Positions 14,978 through 24,169 of a DNA stretch of 41,732 bases are shown piece by piece (position 1 is the first letter of the stretch; each line of letters starts with the position of its first letter). This stretch comes from Austwickia sp. TVS 96-490-7B (lineage in GTDB: Bacteria > Actinomycetota > Actinomycetes > Actinomycetales > Dermatophilaceae). A program made the translations under genes and the position numbers. The notes under the pieces were generated by a model. The model was not told where the DNA came from. It did no database searches and was given only the letters and a program-made list of their open reading frames with translations. The stretch spans positions 685,973 through 727,704 of the forward strand of contig NZ_JAHPZL010000003.1 in NCBI RefSeq assembly GCF_019331795.1, given 5' to 3'.

Positions 14978-16557
14978 CTGTCTCCCCGAGCAATGGCACT
15001 TCGACGTACACCACCCGCAGTTACGCCGACAACACGTTGCGGGTGCGCGGACTGGCCGCACCCGAACTGGACGGGTTGACGCCGTACACCAGCTTTGATG
15101 CGGCGGCGCCACACCTCTCAGATGCCAAGGCGAAACGGACCCGCAAGATCGTGGACTCGGTGGAGGAAGCGATCCGTCGCAGCGGGCTGCGCGACGGGAT
15201 GACCATCTCCTTCCATCATCATTTCCGGGAAGGCGACAAGACAATCCTCCGGGTGGTTTCCACCCTGGCGCGCATGGGTTTTCAAGACTTGACGCTGGCG
15301 TCGAGTTCGTTGAACAACTGCCATGCCGGGCTGATCGAACACATCCGGTCTGGGGTGATCCGGCGGATCTACACCTCCGGGATGCGCGGACAGCTGGCCC
15401 GAGAAATTTCCGGCGGCTTGCTCGACGAGCCGATTCACATCCATTCCCACGGTGGCCGGGTCGGGCTGATCAGCCAAGGTGAGTTGCACCTGGACGTCGC
15501 CTTCCTCGGGGTCAGTCAGTGCGACGCGATGGGCAACGCCAATGGCACCGCCGGGCGCAGCGCCTGCGGCAGCCTGGGATACGCAATGGTCGACGCGGCT
15601 TTCGCTGACGTCGTGGTGTTGCTCACCGAGGAAATCGTGGAGTATCCGCACCTGCCGGCATCGATCAGCCAAGACCAGGTCGACTGGATCGTGCCCGTCG
15701 AGGAGGTCGGTGACCCGGCCCGAATCTCGGTGGGCGCGGCCCGGGCGACGTCAAACCCTCGGGAGCTGCTGATCAGTCGGCTGTCCGCGGATGTCATTGA
15801 GCACAGTGGCTTTTTCAACGACGGTTTTTCCATCCAAACCGGTTCGGGTGGTTCAGCGACCGCGACTGCGCGATTCTTGGAGACGAAGATGCGCCGCCAA
15901 GGGATCACCGCGAGTTTTGCCTTGGGCGGGATCACCGGCGCGATGGTTGACCTGCACGAGAAAGGTCTGATCCGGTCGATCCTGGACACGCAGAGCTTTG
16001 ACTCTGTTGCGGCGAAGTCGTTGCGGGACAACCCAGCCCATCATGAAATCTCCACCAACGAGTACGCCGCGTTGACCTCCAAGGGAGCGTCGGTCGACGA
16101 GATGGACATCGTCATCCTGTCCGCGTTGGAGGTCGACGTGGACTTCAACGTGAACGTCATCACCGGTTCAGACGGGCTGATGATGGGAGCTTCCGGTGGG
16201 CACAGTGACACCGCTGCCGGGGCGCATCTGCCGATCATCGTGGCGCCGCTGATCCGTTCGCGTATCCCCACCGTGGTGGAGCGGGTGACGACGTTGGTCA
16301 CGCCGGGCGTCAATATCGGTGCGGTGGTCACTGACCATGGCATCGCCGTCAACCCTGCCCGTCCCGAACTGGCGGAGCGGCTTCGGGCAGCGAAGTTGCC
16401 GGTGTGCAGCATCGCGGAGTTGCACGAGCGCGCCCTGGCCATCTGTGGTCGGCCCCGCCCGATCGAGTTCGATGAACGCATCGTCGGGGTGATCCGCTAC
16501 CGCGACGGATCGGTCATCGACGTGGTCCGGCAGGTTCATTCCCCCACGTCACGGTGA
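14974..16557 (+). CDS. citF: Citrate lyase alpha subunit (citrate:acetyl-ACP transferase)
   Basis: A 527-aa CoA-transferase-like subunit that exchanges acetyl on the carrier protein for citrate. Recognisable segments are [61 protein letters not shown] and [20 protein letters not shown], all usual for CitF and at normal length (about 510-530). It overlaps citE by ATGA and citXG by GTGA, so the gamma, beta, alpha and maturation genes are translationally coupled. The subunit acts in the cytoplasm in the hexameric lyase. Confidence 0.95.
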   Translation: MTVSPSNGTSTYTTRSYADNTLRVRGLAAPELDGLTPYTSFDAAAPHLSDAKAKRTRKIVDSVEEAIRRSGLRDGMTISFHHHFREGDKTILRVVSTLARMGFQDLTLASSSLNNCHAGLIEHIRSGVIRRIYTSGMRGQLAREISGGLLDEPIHIHSHGGRVGLISQGELHLDVAFLGVSQCDAMGNANGTAGRSACGSLGYAMVDAAFADVVVLLTEEIVEYPHLPASISQDQVDWIVPVEEVGDPARISVGAARATSNPRELLISRLSADVIEHSGFFNDGFSIQTGSGGSATATARFLETKMRRQGITASFALGGITGAMVDLHEKGLIRSILDTQSFDSVAAKSLRDNPAHHEISTNEYAALTSKGASVDEMDIVILSALEVDVDFNVNVITGSDGLMMGASGGHSDTAAGAHLPIIVAPLIRSRIPTVVERVTTLVTPGVNIGAVVTDHGIAVNPARPELAERLRAAKLPVCSIAELHERALAICGRPRPIEFDERIVGVIRYRDGSVIDVVRQVHSPTSR

Positions 16558-18110
16558 TTCCCTCAGGACATCGCAGGTCCGCTGCCCTCCCGGTGCGACC
16601 GGGAGGGCAGCGCCCTGAGATCGCCGCAGCGGTTTTAGCAGCCCGGGAAGCTCGAGCCGAGCGGCAGCGGTCATTGTTGGCGCCACCGCACGTGACTGCG
16701 GTGGTGTCAGCGACGCTGGTGGTGCCCGGTCCGCAGAAATGCCCGCCGTGGACGGTCCCGGTGTGGGCTGAGATGGTGGCCGTTGTGCGCCGCACGATCG
16801 CACTGCGAGGGTGGCCAGTGGCGGCCGAGGACATCCGCGCTGGTGGTGTCGGCGGGGATGAGGCGCTGTGGGCACTCACCGCTGCCCCAGAGGTGGTCAA
16901 GCGGGCGCTCGTCGATGTGGAGGACAGCCATCCGTGCGGGCGGCTGTGGGATCTTGATGTGCTGACCCTCCAGGAGGGGATCGCCCGGCCGTTGTCTCGT
17001 GGCGGGTGGGGTTCGTTGCCGCGACGGTGCCTGGTCTGCGGGGAGGCAGCGGCCGCATGTGCCCGCAGTGGCGCACATGCCCACTCTGACGTGGCTGCGG
17101 CATGTCGACGGATCGTCACCGGGTGGGAACTGGCGGAGGCGTCACCATATGCGTCGTCGGCGTACCAGGCATTGGTGACGGAGGTGTGGCACACCCCGAA
17201 GCCAGGACTGGTCGACCGGATGAGCTGTGGGGCACATCCAGACATGGATGTGTCGTTGTTTGAGGTCAGCGCGGCATCGGTGGTGTCGGGATTCACCGCG
17301 TGTGAGCAGGTGGGTCGGTCGGTGGGGCGGCGGGGAAAGTCGCCGGTGACGATGATGCCGCAGTTACGGCGAGTGGGCATCGCGGCGGAGGCCCGGATGT
17401 ACGACGCCACCGGCGGGGTCAACACGCATAAGGGCGCGATTTACGCCTTGGGGCTGTTGACGGCGGCTGCGGGGTGGGTAGCGTCGGCGTCGCCAGCGGT
17501 GGTGGCGGCGGTGACCGGCATCTCGGACCACGACCCGGTGTCGGTGGTGTGCGCGGTGGTGTCGGTGATGGTGCGCGGGGAGTCTTCGAGTCCGCCACTC
17601 ACCGAGTTGGACACGCACGGAGCTCGGGCGCGGGCGACATACGGGATGGGTGGGGCGCCAGCGGAGGCGGCGAGGGGTTTTGACTCGGTACGCCGAGGGT
17701 CGTTGCCGGCGTACCGGCGGGTCTTGGCGGCGGGAGGAGATGTTGACTCGGCCTTGTCGGAAGCGTTGCTGGTGTTGTTGGCGAGCAACGATGACACCTG
17801 CCTGGCAGCTCGCGGTGGCCTGGTGGCGGTGCAGTCGGTGCGGGAGTGGGCGGCGGGGATGCTCGCGGCGGGTGGGGCGGCGGCTCGGGATTTTGCGGAG
17901 CACGCAGAGCGGTACGACGTGGAACTGTCGGCACGGGGCTGGTCGCCGGGAGGCTGCGCGGACTTGTTGGGGGTGACGGTGTTTTTGGCGTCATTGACCC
18001 CAGTGGCCCCGGAGACGTCACTGCTGGTATCTCAGCGCAGCGACATTTATGAATCATTCTCTCCAGCAATCGATTTGGATTCTGCGATTGAGGCTTCTGC
18101 CTGGCCTTAA
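16554..18110 (+). CDS. citXG: Fused CitX-CitG: holo-ACP synthase / triphosphoribosyl-dephospho-CoA synthase
   Basis: A 518-aa two-domain protein making and attaching the lyase prosthetic group. The N-terminal CitX part (about 25-170) has REARAERQRSLLA, GRLWDLDVLT and RRCLVCGEAAAAC. The C-terminal CitG part (about 200-505) has TEVWHTPKPGLVDRMSCGAH and GGVNTHKGAIYALGLLTAAAG. CitG joins ATP and dephospho-CoA into the precursor; CitX transfers it to CitD Ser14. The GTG at 16554 overlaps the citF stop. Fused CitXG is known in some bacteria such as Haemophilus; separate genes are commoner. The first ~20 residues are Arg/Pro-rich and may not be conserved. Confidence 0.9.
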   Translation: MIPSGHRRSAALPVRPGGQRPEIAAAVLAAREARAERQRSLLAPPHVTAVVSATLVVPGPQKCPPWTVPVWAEMVAVVRRTIALRGWPVAAEDIRAGGVGGDEALWALTAAPEVVKRALVDVEDSHPCGRLWDLDVLTLQEGIARPLSRGGWGSLPRRCLVCGEAAAACARSGAHAHSDVAAACRRIVTGWELAEASPYASSAYQALVTEVWHTPKPGLVDRMSCGAHPDMDVSLFEVSAASVVSGFTACEQVGRSVGRRGKSPVTMMPQLRRVGIAAEARMYDATGGVNTHKGAIYALGLLTAAAGWVASASPAVVAAVTGISDHDPVSVVCAVVSVMVRGESSSPPLTELDTHGARARATYGMGGAPAEAARGFDSVRRGSLPAYRRVLAAGGDVDSALSEALLVLLASNDDTCLAARGGLVAVQSVREWAAGMLAAGGAAARDFAEHAERYDVELSARGWSPGGCADLLGVTVFLASLTPVAPETSLLVSQRSDIYESFSPAIDLDSAIEASAWP

Positions 18111-18180
18111 GCCCCCTGAGACGTCGCAGAGGAGCGTAGTCTCGACAGTGCGCGTAGATCGAGGGGCGGAGGTCGTCGGA

Positions 18181-19467
18181 ATGGTTCCTTGGGGGAGGCA
18201 TTGGCCCCGCGTGACGATCCCCCATCACCACCGCGCGACACCAGGCGGCGAAGACCCCACCGCATCACTACGGACCGCTGCCGCAGAGCTGGACTTCCGC
18301 CCAGTCTTCCGCACCATGACCCGCGACCGATCAGCACTCATCGCCAGCCATCCAGCGGGTGCGGACGCTGCCCGCGCCCGCGCCTTACGCATAGCCCTCC
18401 TCGACTCCCCCGATCTGGTCAGCCTCGATGGGATGCGCGCCGCGGGAGTAGCCATGGCCCTGCGAGCGGCGCCCACTCCGATCGACACCCCGGTATTGGT
18501 GCCGGTGACGGTGCAAGCTGCGCTTACTGACACAGTGCAAGAAGCCTTCGCCGCACTCCCCGCTGGCTCCGGGATGATCCTGGAACATCAAGACGTCACC
18601 GCCGATCCTCGCAGCGCACAACGAGCGGTCATTGACCTGCGGGTCAAGGGAGTCTCGTTGATCGCGATATCAGGCCTGACTGCCGCACCCGCCACAATGC
18701 ACCCGGTGGTGGCCCATGCGGAGCGACGCGCCGTCGAGCTGATCCGACCGGACATTCTGCTCCTGGACGTCGACAAGCCACTGGACTACAGCGAGCGCAG
18801 AGAGTCGGTCAGCGCGTTAGTGGCGGCGGTGCGGGGGGCCCGGCCGTGGGTGGTAGCTGATTCGGTCGGCAGCGCGGTCGACGAGTGGGCTGCGGTCTCT
18901 GCTGGGGCGACCCATGTGGCCGGTCCGTTTGTCACGGCAACCTCTCAGGTCGCGGATCACCCGACGACGTCGGTGGAGGTAGACAGCGCGACCCGCACCC
19001 CGTTTGAGGTGATAGCGGCGGCGTATCCCCCGCGGGTGGTGGACAAGGAAGAGATGCTCGCTGCTGGATGGACCTTGGAGCAGGCCGCTCTGTCCGTCGG
19101 GATGCATGCGGACATGTTTGTCTGCGCGCAGCATTCGCACTATTTGGACGAGCGGGCAGTGTCGACGTACCGGGAGTTGGTGGACCGGGGAGTGGCGGTC
19201 ACGATGATCGGGGCCGGGTCGGAGCAGTCGCCCGTGTCGGGGATGTTGTGGGGTCATCTGGCCGACGACGACCCGATGACGCAGGAGTGGATCATGGTGA
19301 CCTTGTTGCCTGGGTCCGGGATGATCTTGGCCGGGCGGGATAGACCGGTAGGCACCCATACCGCAGAGCGGGAGCGGCGCTTTGATTGCATCCGCACCGA
19401 TGACCGAGTTCTGGCGGTGCGAATCGCGGGAATGATCACCGATCGGGTGCATCACGCCGCGGTCTGA
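18181..19467 (+). CDS. Degenerate EAL domain plus DICT sensory domain protein
   Basis: A 428-aa cytoplasmic protein. Residues ~35-250 follow an EAL phosphodiesterase fold: FRPVF where YQPIV is usual, GMILEHQDVT, DILLLDVDK and ADSVGS where AEGVE is usual. The EAL signature and several metal-binding acids are missing, so it should not cleave cyclic di-GMP. Residues ~270-405 (TPFEVIAAAYPPRVVDKEEM, CAQHSHYLDERAV, MIGAGSEQSP) resemble the DICT domain of signalling proteins. The ATG at 18181 has GGAGG at 18168-18172; GTG at 18211 is possible. It begins 70 bases after citXG on the same strand and may sense a signal for that operon; this role is inference. Confidence 0.68.
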   Translation: MVPWGRHWPRVTIPHHHRATPGGEDPTASLRTAAAELDFRPVFRTMTRDRSALIASHPAGADAARARALRIALLDSPDLVSLDGMRAAGVAMALRAAPTPIDTPVLVPVTVQAALTDTVQEAFAALPAGSGMILEHQDVTADPRSAQRAVIDLRVKGVSLIAISGLTAAPATMHPVVAHAERRAVELIRPDILLLDVDKPLDYSERRESVSALVAAVRGARPWVVADSVGSAVDEWAAVSAGATHVAGPFVTATSQVADHPTTSVEVDSATRTPFEVIAAAYPPRVVDKEEMLAAGWTLEQAALSVGMHADMFVCAQHSHYLDERAVSTYRELVDRGVAVTMIGAGSEQSPVSGMLWGHLADDDPMTQEWIMVTLLPGSGMILAGRDRPVGTHTAERERRFDCIRTDDRVLAVRIAGMITDRVHHAAV

Positions 19468-19590
19468 GGTGATGGCCCTGCGTCGTCACTGAGCTGGGAA
19501 AGCTCGACGGCATTGATGCCGTCTCACCTGCGAAGATACTCCGTTGCGCGAGGCCCGCTTGACGTGCGGAAGCGCAGAGGAGCATGATGC

Positions 19591-19617
19591 GAAAACGATT
19601 TCACTGGAATCGTTTCC
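19591..19617. promoter_or_regulatory. LacI-type operator upstream of rbsR
   Basis: GAAAACGATTTC (19591-19602) and GGAATCGTTTCC (19606-19617) form an inverted repeat with mismatches, containing the perfect arms AAACGATT/AATCGTTT. Each half also has the central CG flanked by A/T runs usual in LacI-family operators. It lies 35 bases before the LacI-type gene, so autoregulation of the whole ribose operon is likely. Confidence 0.65.
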
Positions 19618-19651
19618 ACAATGATGTGCAAAGGCTGCACGAGGAGGTGCC

Positions 19652-20683
19652 ATGGCCACCCTGCGCGACGTCGCCCGAGCGGCCGGAGTCTCCATGGCCA
19701 CGGCGTCCCGAGCCCTCACCGGCTCCGGCCCGGTGGCCCCAGAGACCCGCAGCAAGGTCGCCGCCACCGCCCGACGGTTGGGCTATCAAGCCAACAACCT
19801 CGCCCGTGGCCTGCGCACCCAGCGCACCCGCACCATCGGTCTGCTCGTCCCAGACGTGCGCAACCCTTTCTTCACCGACCTGGCCTACCACGTCGACAAA
19901 GCCGCCACCGAACGTGGCCTGGCCCTCATCATGGGCAGCGCCGACGAACAAGCCGGACAGCAAGACCGCTACCTGCGCGCACTCACCAGCCACCATGTCG
20001 ACGGCATTATCGCGGTCCCACAGGGCAGCGCCAGCCGGACCCTGATCGAAACCGCCGCGGGCACTCCCACCGTCCTGGTCGACCGCGATCCCGGCATCCC
20101 CGGTGTCCCCACCGTCACCAGCGACAATCACGGTGGTATGACGGCGCTGGTCGATCACCTCGTCGGTCTCGGCCGCCGACGTATCGGGGTCGTCGCTGGC
20201 CCCCAGTCGACCTCCACCGGACGTGACCGCCTTGAGGCGCTTCGCAACCGACTCGACCACCACGGCCTCGACCTGCCGGACGCCCACATCGCCGAAGGCG
20301 ACTTCCAACTCGCCAGCGGGCTCGAAGCCACCCACCACCTGCTAGACCGCGGCGACCTCGATGCCATCGTGGCCGCCGACAACCTCATGGCGTTAGGCAC
20401 CTTGATGGTGCTGCGACACCGCGGCGTACGCATCGGCGAAGACATCGCGCTGGCCTGCGTCGACGACATCCCCTGGTTCTCCCTGGTCGATCCGGCAGTC
20501 ACGGTCGTCGCTCAGGATGTGCGGCTCCTCGGTGAAGCCGCCGTACAGCTCCTGCAGGACCAATGCAATGGCGCCCAGGTCGCTTCCGTCGTCGTCCCGA
20601 TGCACCTCGTCCCTCGGGCTTCCTGCGGTGAGCTCGATCAGAACCCCTCGTCCCCCCAACCCGTGAGCGGAGGTCGCGCGTGA
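19652..20683 (+). CDS. rbsR: LacI-family repressor, probable ribose regulator
   Basis: A 343-aa regulator. The N-terminal helix-turn-helix TLRDVARAAGVSMATASRAL (residues 3-22) and hinge NNLARGLRTQRT are canonical, followed by a periplasmic-binding-protein-like sensor domain (IGLLVPDVRNPFFTDLA, VVAGPQSTSTGRDRLEALR, ACVDDIPWFSLVDPAVTVV). The ATG at 19652 has GAGGAGG nine bases upstream. It is the first gene of the rbs operon and overlaps rbsA as GTGA. Binding of ribose or a ribose phosphate is inferred from the operon; the gene symbol rests on context. Confidence 0.88.
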   Translation: MATLRDVARAAGVSMATASRALTGSGPVAPETRSKVAATARRLGYQANNLARGLRTQRTRTIGLLVPDVRNPFFTDLAYHVDKAATERGLALIMGSADEQAGQQDRYLRALTSHHVDGIIAVPQGSASRTLIETAAGTPTVLVDRDPGIPGVPTVTSDNHGGMTALVDHLVGLGRRRIGVVAGPQSTSTGRDRLEALRNRLDHHGLDLPDAHIAEGDFQLASGLEATHHLLDRGDLDAIVAADNLMALGTLMVLRHRGVRIGEDIALACVDDIPWFSLVDPAVTVVAQDVRLLGEAAVQLLQDQCNGAQVASVVVPMHLVPRASCGELDQNPSSPQPVSGGRA

Positions 20684-22182
20684 GCGACTGCGTCCTGGCC
20701 CTGCACGGTGTCAGCAAATCCTTCAACGGCGTCGCTGCCCTCCACGGCGTCGACCTTGAACTACGCGCTGGAGAAGTCCACGTCCTCCTCGGTGAGAACG
20801 GCGCTGGAAAATCCACCCTGATCAAAATCATCGCCGGAGTCCACCAACCCGATCAGGGTGAGATCCACCTAGACGGCGACGTCGTACGCATCACCGACAC
20901 CGCCACCTCCGAACGGTGCGGCATCGCCACCATCCACCAGGAACTCAACCTGGTCCCCACCTTGTCCGTCGCGGAGAACATCACCCTGGGACGCACCCCT
21001 CGCCGTCACGGACTGATCGACCGCGCCGAGATGCGACGCTACGCCCGCGCCGCCCTCGACCGGGTAGGTCTCGACGTTGACGTCGACCGCCCTGCCGGCA
21101 GCCTCGGCATCGCCCGGCAACAGCTCGTGGAAATCGCCCGCGCGCTGGCCCAGAACGCCCGCATCCTCATCCTCGACGAGCCCACCGCAGCCCTGACCCG
21201 CACCGAAACCGACATCCTTTTCGACATCGTGCGAGAACTGCGCGCTGCCGGAGTCGCCATGGTATTCATCAGTCACCACCTGGACGAGATCGCCGAGATC
21301 GGCGACCGGATCACCGTCCTGCGAGACGGCAAGTACGTCGACACCGTTTCCGGCTCCACCAGCGAAGACGAACTGGTCCGCCTCATGGTCGGTCGGGACA
21401 TCGATGACCTCTACCCCCGGCGCGCCGGGGACCTCGGCGAAACCCTGCTTGACGTCCGAAACCTCAGCAGCACCGGACTATTCGACGACATCACCCTCCA
21501 GGTCCGCGCTGGCGAAGTCGTCGGTCTGGCCGGACTGATGGGCGCCGGACGCACCGAACTCCTCCGGGCCATTGCCGGAGCCGACCGTTACGACGCCGGT
21601 GAAATCCGCATCGCCGACAGCCCTCTCCCCCGCCATGACGTCGCCGCCGCCGTCCGGGCCGGAGTGGGTCTGGTCCCTGAGGACCGCAAAACCTCCGGCC
21701 TGGTGCTGGGTGCCTCCATCACCGACAATCTCGGCTACGCCACACTGCGCCCCACCGCCCGCGGCCCGCTCGCGGACCTCAACGGTCAACGCGAACGCGG
21801 CGTCGACGTCGCCGACACCCTGCGGTTACGGCGCGCGTCCATGACCCAACAGGTGCGCAGCCTCTCTGGCGGCAACCAGCAGAAAGTGGTCTTCGGACGC
21901 TGGTTCATGGCCGGCACAAAAGTACTGCTGCTCGACGAGCCCACTCGGGGCGTCGACGTCGGCGCCAAAGTCGAAATCTACGAACTGATCAACCGCGTGA
22001 CCGCCGCCGGCGGTGCCGTCCTGCTCGCCTCGAGCGAGCTCCCCGAGGTCATCAGCATGAGTGACCGCGTCCTCGTCATGGCCCGAGGACGCCTCGTCGG
22101 GGAACTACCCGCAGCGCAGGCCAGCCAGGACGCAGTCATGTCCCTGGCCGTCAAGGAGGTCGAGTCCACCCGTGTCCACTGA
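20680..22182 (+). CDS. rbsA: Ribose ABC transporter ATP-binding protein (two nucleotide-binding domains)
   Basis: A 500-aa double ATPase of the sugar CUT2 class. Domain 1 has Walker A GENGAGKST, a signature reduced to GIARQQLVEIARAL, and Walker B ILILDEPTAAL. Domain 2 has GLMGAGRTELLRA in place of a normal Walker A, signature LSGGNQQKVVFGRW and LLLDEPTRGVDVG. The asymmetry is typical for RbsA/MglA. GTG start at 20680 overlaps the repressor stop; the end overlaps rbsC by 11 bases. It energises uptake of ribose or a related monosaccharide at the inner membrane face. Confidence 0.95.
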   Translation: MSDCVLALHGVSKSFNGVAALHGVDLELRAGEVHVLLGENGAGKSTLIKIIAGVHQPDQGEIHLDGDVVRITDTATSERCGIATIHQELNLVPTLSVAENITLGRTPRRHGLIDRAEMRRYARAALDRVGLDVDVDRPAGSLGIARQQLVEIARALAQNARILILDEPTAALTRTETDILFDIVRELRAAGVAMVFISHHLDEIAEIGDRITVLRDGKYVDTVSGSTSEDELVRLMVGRDIDDLYPRRAGDLGETLLDVRNLSSTGLFDDITLQVRAGEVVGLAGLMGAGRTELLRAIAGADRYDAGEIRIADSPLPRHDVAAAVRAGVGLVPEDRKTSGLVLGASITDNLGYATLRPTARGPLADLNGQRERGVDVADTLRLRRASMTQQVRSLSGGNQQKVVFGRWFMAGTKVLLLDEPTRGVDVGAKVEIYELINRVTAAGGAVLLASSELPEVISMSDRVLVMARGRLVGELPAAQASQDAVMSLAVKEVESTRVH

Positions 22183-23155
22183 GATCAGCGCTGCCCCACC
22201 GGCAGCGGCCACCGGCCCCACCCCCCGCGAACGGGTCACCACATTCCTCTCCGACAACGGTGCCCTCGTCGGCTTGGCCGTGGTCTGTCTGGCCATGTTC
22301 ATCGCCACCCCCGACTTCCTCACCGCCCAAAACCTCCTCAACGTGGGCGTCCAAGCAGCGGTGGTGGCGGTCCTCGCGTTCGGCATGACCTTCGTCATCA
22401 TCACCGCCGGCATTGACCTGTCCGTGGGTTCCGTCGCCGCGCTCGCCGCGATCAGCGCTGGCTGGGCCACCACCAGCGCCGGACTTCCCGGCTGGATGGC
22501 GCTGCTGGTCGGCCCCGCTGTCGGGCTGCTCGCCGGAGCGGTCTGTGGGCTCGCCGTCGCCTACGCCAAACTCCCCGCGTTCATCGCCACCCTGGCCATG
22601 CTGTCCATCGCGCGGGGACTCACCCTGGTGATCTCCGGCGGCCGCCCCGTCGAAATGCCTGACGCTGTCACCTGGCTCGGCGCCGACCTTGGCCCGGTCC
22701 CGGTCCCGGTCCTCATCCTCATCCTGGCAGCGCTCATCACCGCTTTTGTGCTCCGCCGCACTGTTTTTGGCTTGTCGCTCTTCGCCGTCGGTGGCAACGA
22801 AGAAGCTGCCCGCCTCGCTGGTCTTCCCGTCGCGCGCCTCACCGCCAGCGTCTATGCCCTATCTGGCCTGTTTGCTGGGATCGCCGGTCTGGTCCTGGCC
22901 GGGCGGCTCGCCTCCGCGCAGCCCCAAGCCGCCAGCGGCTACGAACTGGACGCCATCGCTTCCGTCGTCATCGGTGGCGCCAGCCTCTCCGGCGGCACCG
23001 GCAAAGCCAGCGGCACCCTCGTCGGCGCCCTCGTCTTGGCCGTCATCCGCAACGGTCTCAACCTCCTCAACGTGACGGCCTTCTGGCAACAGGTCGTCAT
23101 CGGACTGGTCATCGCCCTCGCCGTCGGATTCGATGTGATCCGGCAGCGTCGGTGA
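22172..23155 (+). CDS. rbsC: Ribose ABC transporter permease
   Basis: A 327-aa membrane permease with about eight to ten transmembrane segments and BPD_transp_2 motifs, notably AFGMTFVIITAGIDLSVGSV, LPAFIATLAMLSIARGL and ASVVIGGASLSGGTGKASGT. I place the start at the GTG at 22172, inside the end of rbsA and after AAGGAGG at 22153-22159; upstream in-frame codons give an unlikely Ser/Pro/Arg stretch. It pairs with RbsA and RbsB. A 57-base gap leads to rbsB. Confidence 0.93.
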   Translation: MSTEISAAPPAAATGPTPRERVTTFLSDNGALVGLAVVCLAMFIATPDFLTAQNLLNVGVQAAVVAVLAFGMTFVIITAGIDLSVGSVAALAAISAGWATTSAGLPGWMALLVGPAVGLLAGAVCGLAVAYAKLPAFIATLAMLSIARGLTLVISGGRPVEMPDAVTWLGADLGPVPVPVLILILAALITAFVLRRTVFGLSLFAVGGNEEAARLAGLPVARLTASVYALSGLFAGIAGLVLAGRLASAQPQAASGYELDAIASVVIGGASLSGGTGKASGTLVGALVLAVIRNGLNLLNVTAFWQQVVIGLVIALAVGFDVIRQRR

Positions 23156-23212
23156 CCCCGCACCCCAGCGACCCCCCACCCCCACTCAGAGTCGAGTTAT
23201 CAGGGAGAACCC

Positions 23213-24169
23213 ATGTCTAGCACCACCCGTCGTACCCTCGCCGTCGCACTCCTGGCAGGCACCCTCGCCGTGTCGACAACCGCCTGCAACCGGGAGTCCT
23301 CGAGCTCCGGCGGCAAGGGCTCCTCGGGGGGCACATCGATCACCTTGGCCCTGTCAACGTTGAACAACCCGTTCTTCGTGGACCTGCGGGACGGCGCACA
23401 AGACGCCGCCAAGGCCGCGGGATCCACCATCAACGTGGTTGACGCACAGAACGACGCTGCCACCCAAGCCAACCAGCTCGCGGACGCCGCCACGAAGAAA
23501 CCCAGCGCGGTGATCATCAACCCCGTCGACTCCGACGCAGCTGGTGCCGCAGTCAAACCGGTCAGCAACGCCAAGATTCCGGTGATCGGCGTGGACCGCG
23601 GCGTCAACGGCGTGGACATCGCCACCCTGGTCAGCAGCGACAACGTCGCCGGGGGTAAGCAAGCCGCTGAAGCGTTGGCTAAAGCAATTGGCGAGAAGGG
23701 CGAAATCCTGATCCTTCAGGGTGTGGCCGGGACATCCGCCAGCCGAGACCGTGGTCAAGGCTTTGAGGAAGGCCTCAAGGCGTTCCCCCAGATCAAGGTG
23801 GCCGCCAAGCAACCAGCAAACTTCGAACGTGCCCAAGGCCTGAACGTCACCACGAACCTGCTGCAATCACACCCCAATGTGACCGCGGTCTTTGCCGAGA
23901 ACGACGAGATGGCACTCGGCGCCGTCCAGGCGTTGGGCGCGAAGGCAGGCAAAGAGGTCAAGGTCTTCGGCTTCGATGGCACTGCTGACGGCTTGAAGGC
24001 CGTGAAGGCCGGCACCATGGTCGGCACGATCGCCCAGCAGCCCAAGGTGCTGGGACAGAAAGCCGTCGAGTTGGCTCTGCAGATCGCCGACGGCAAACAG
24101 GTCGACAAGAAGATCCCGGTTGAGGTCAAGACGGTCGAGGTCGGCAACGTCGGGGAATACCTGAAGTGA
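23213..24169 (+). CDS. rbsB: Ribose-binding lipoprotein of ABC transporter
   Basis: A 318-aa solute-binding protein. A signal peptide with positively charged start and hydrophobic core ends at a lipobox-like TTAC, so Cys25 is the probable lipidated residue, followed by a Ser/Gly-rich linker. The mature domain is a type I periplasmic binding fold: LALSTLNNPFFVDLRDGAQD, VIINPVDSDAAGAAV, IPVIGVDRGVNG and TAVFAENDEMALGAVQ. It captures ribose outside the membrane. AGGGAGA precedes the ATG at 23213. The stop overlaps rbsK as GTGA. Confidence 0.94.
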   Translation: MSSTTRRTLAVALLAGTLAVSTTACNRESSSSGGKGSSGGTSITLALSTLNNPFFVDLRDGAQDAAKAAGSTINVVDAQNDAATQANQLADAATKKPSAVIINPVDSDAAGAAVKPVSNAKIPVIGVDRGVNGVDIATLVSSDNVAGGKQAAEALAKAIGEKGEILILQGVAGTSASRDRGQGFEEGLKAFPQIKVAAKQPANFERAQGLNVTTNLLQSHPNVTAVFAENDEMALGAVQALGAKAGKEVKVFGFDGTADGLKAVKAGTMVGTIAQQPKVLGQKAVELALQIADGKQVDKKIPVEVKTVEVGNVGEYLK

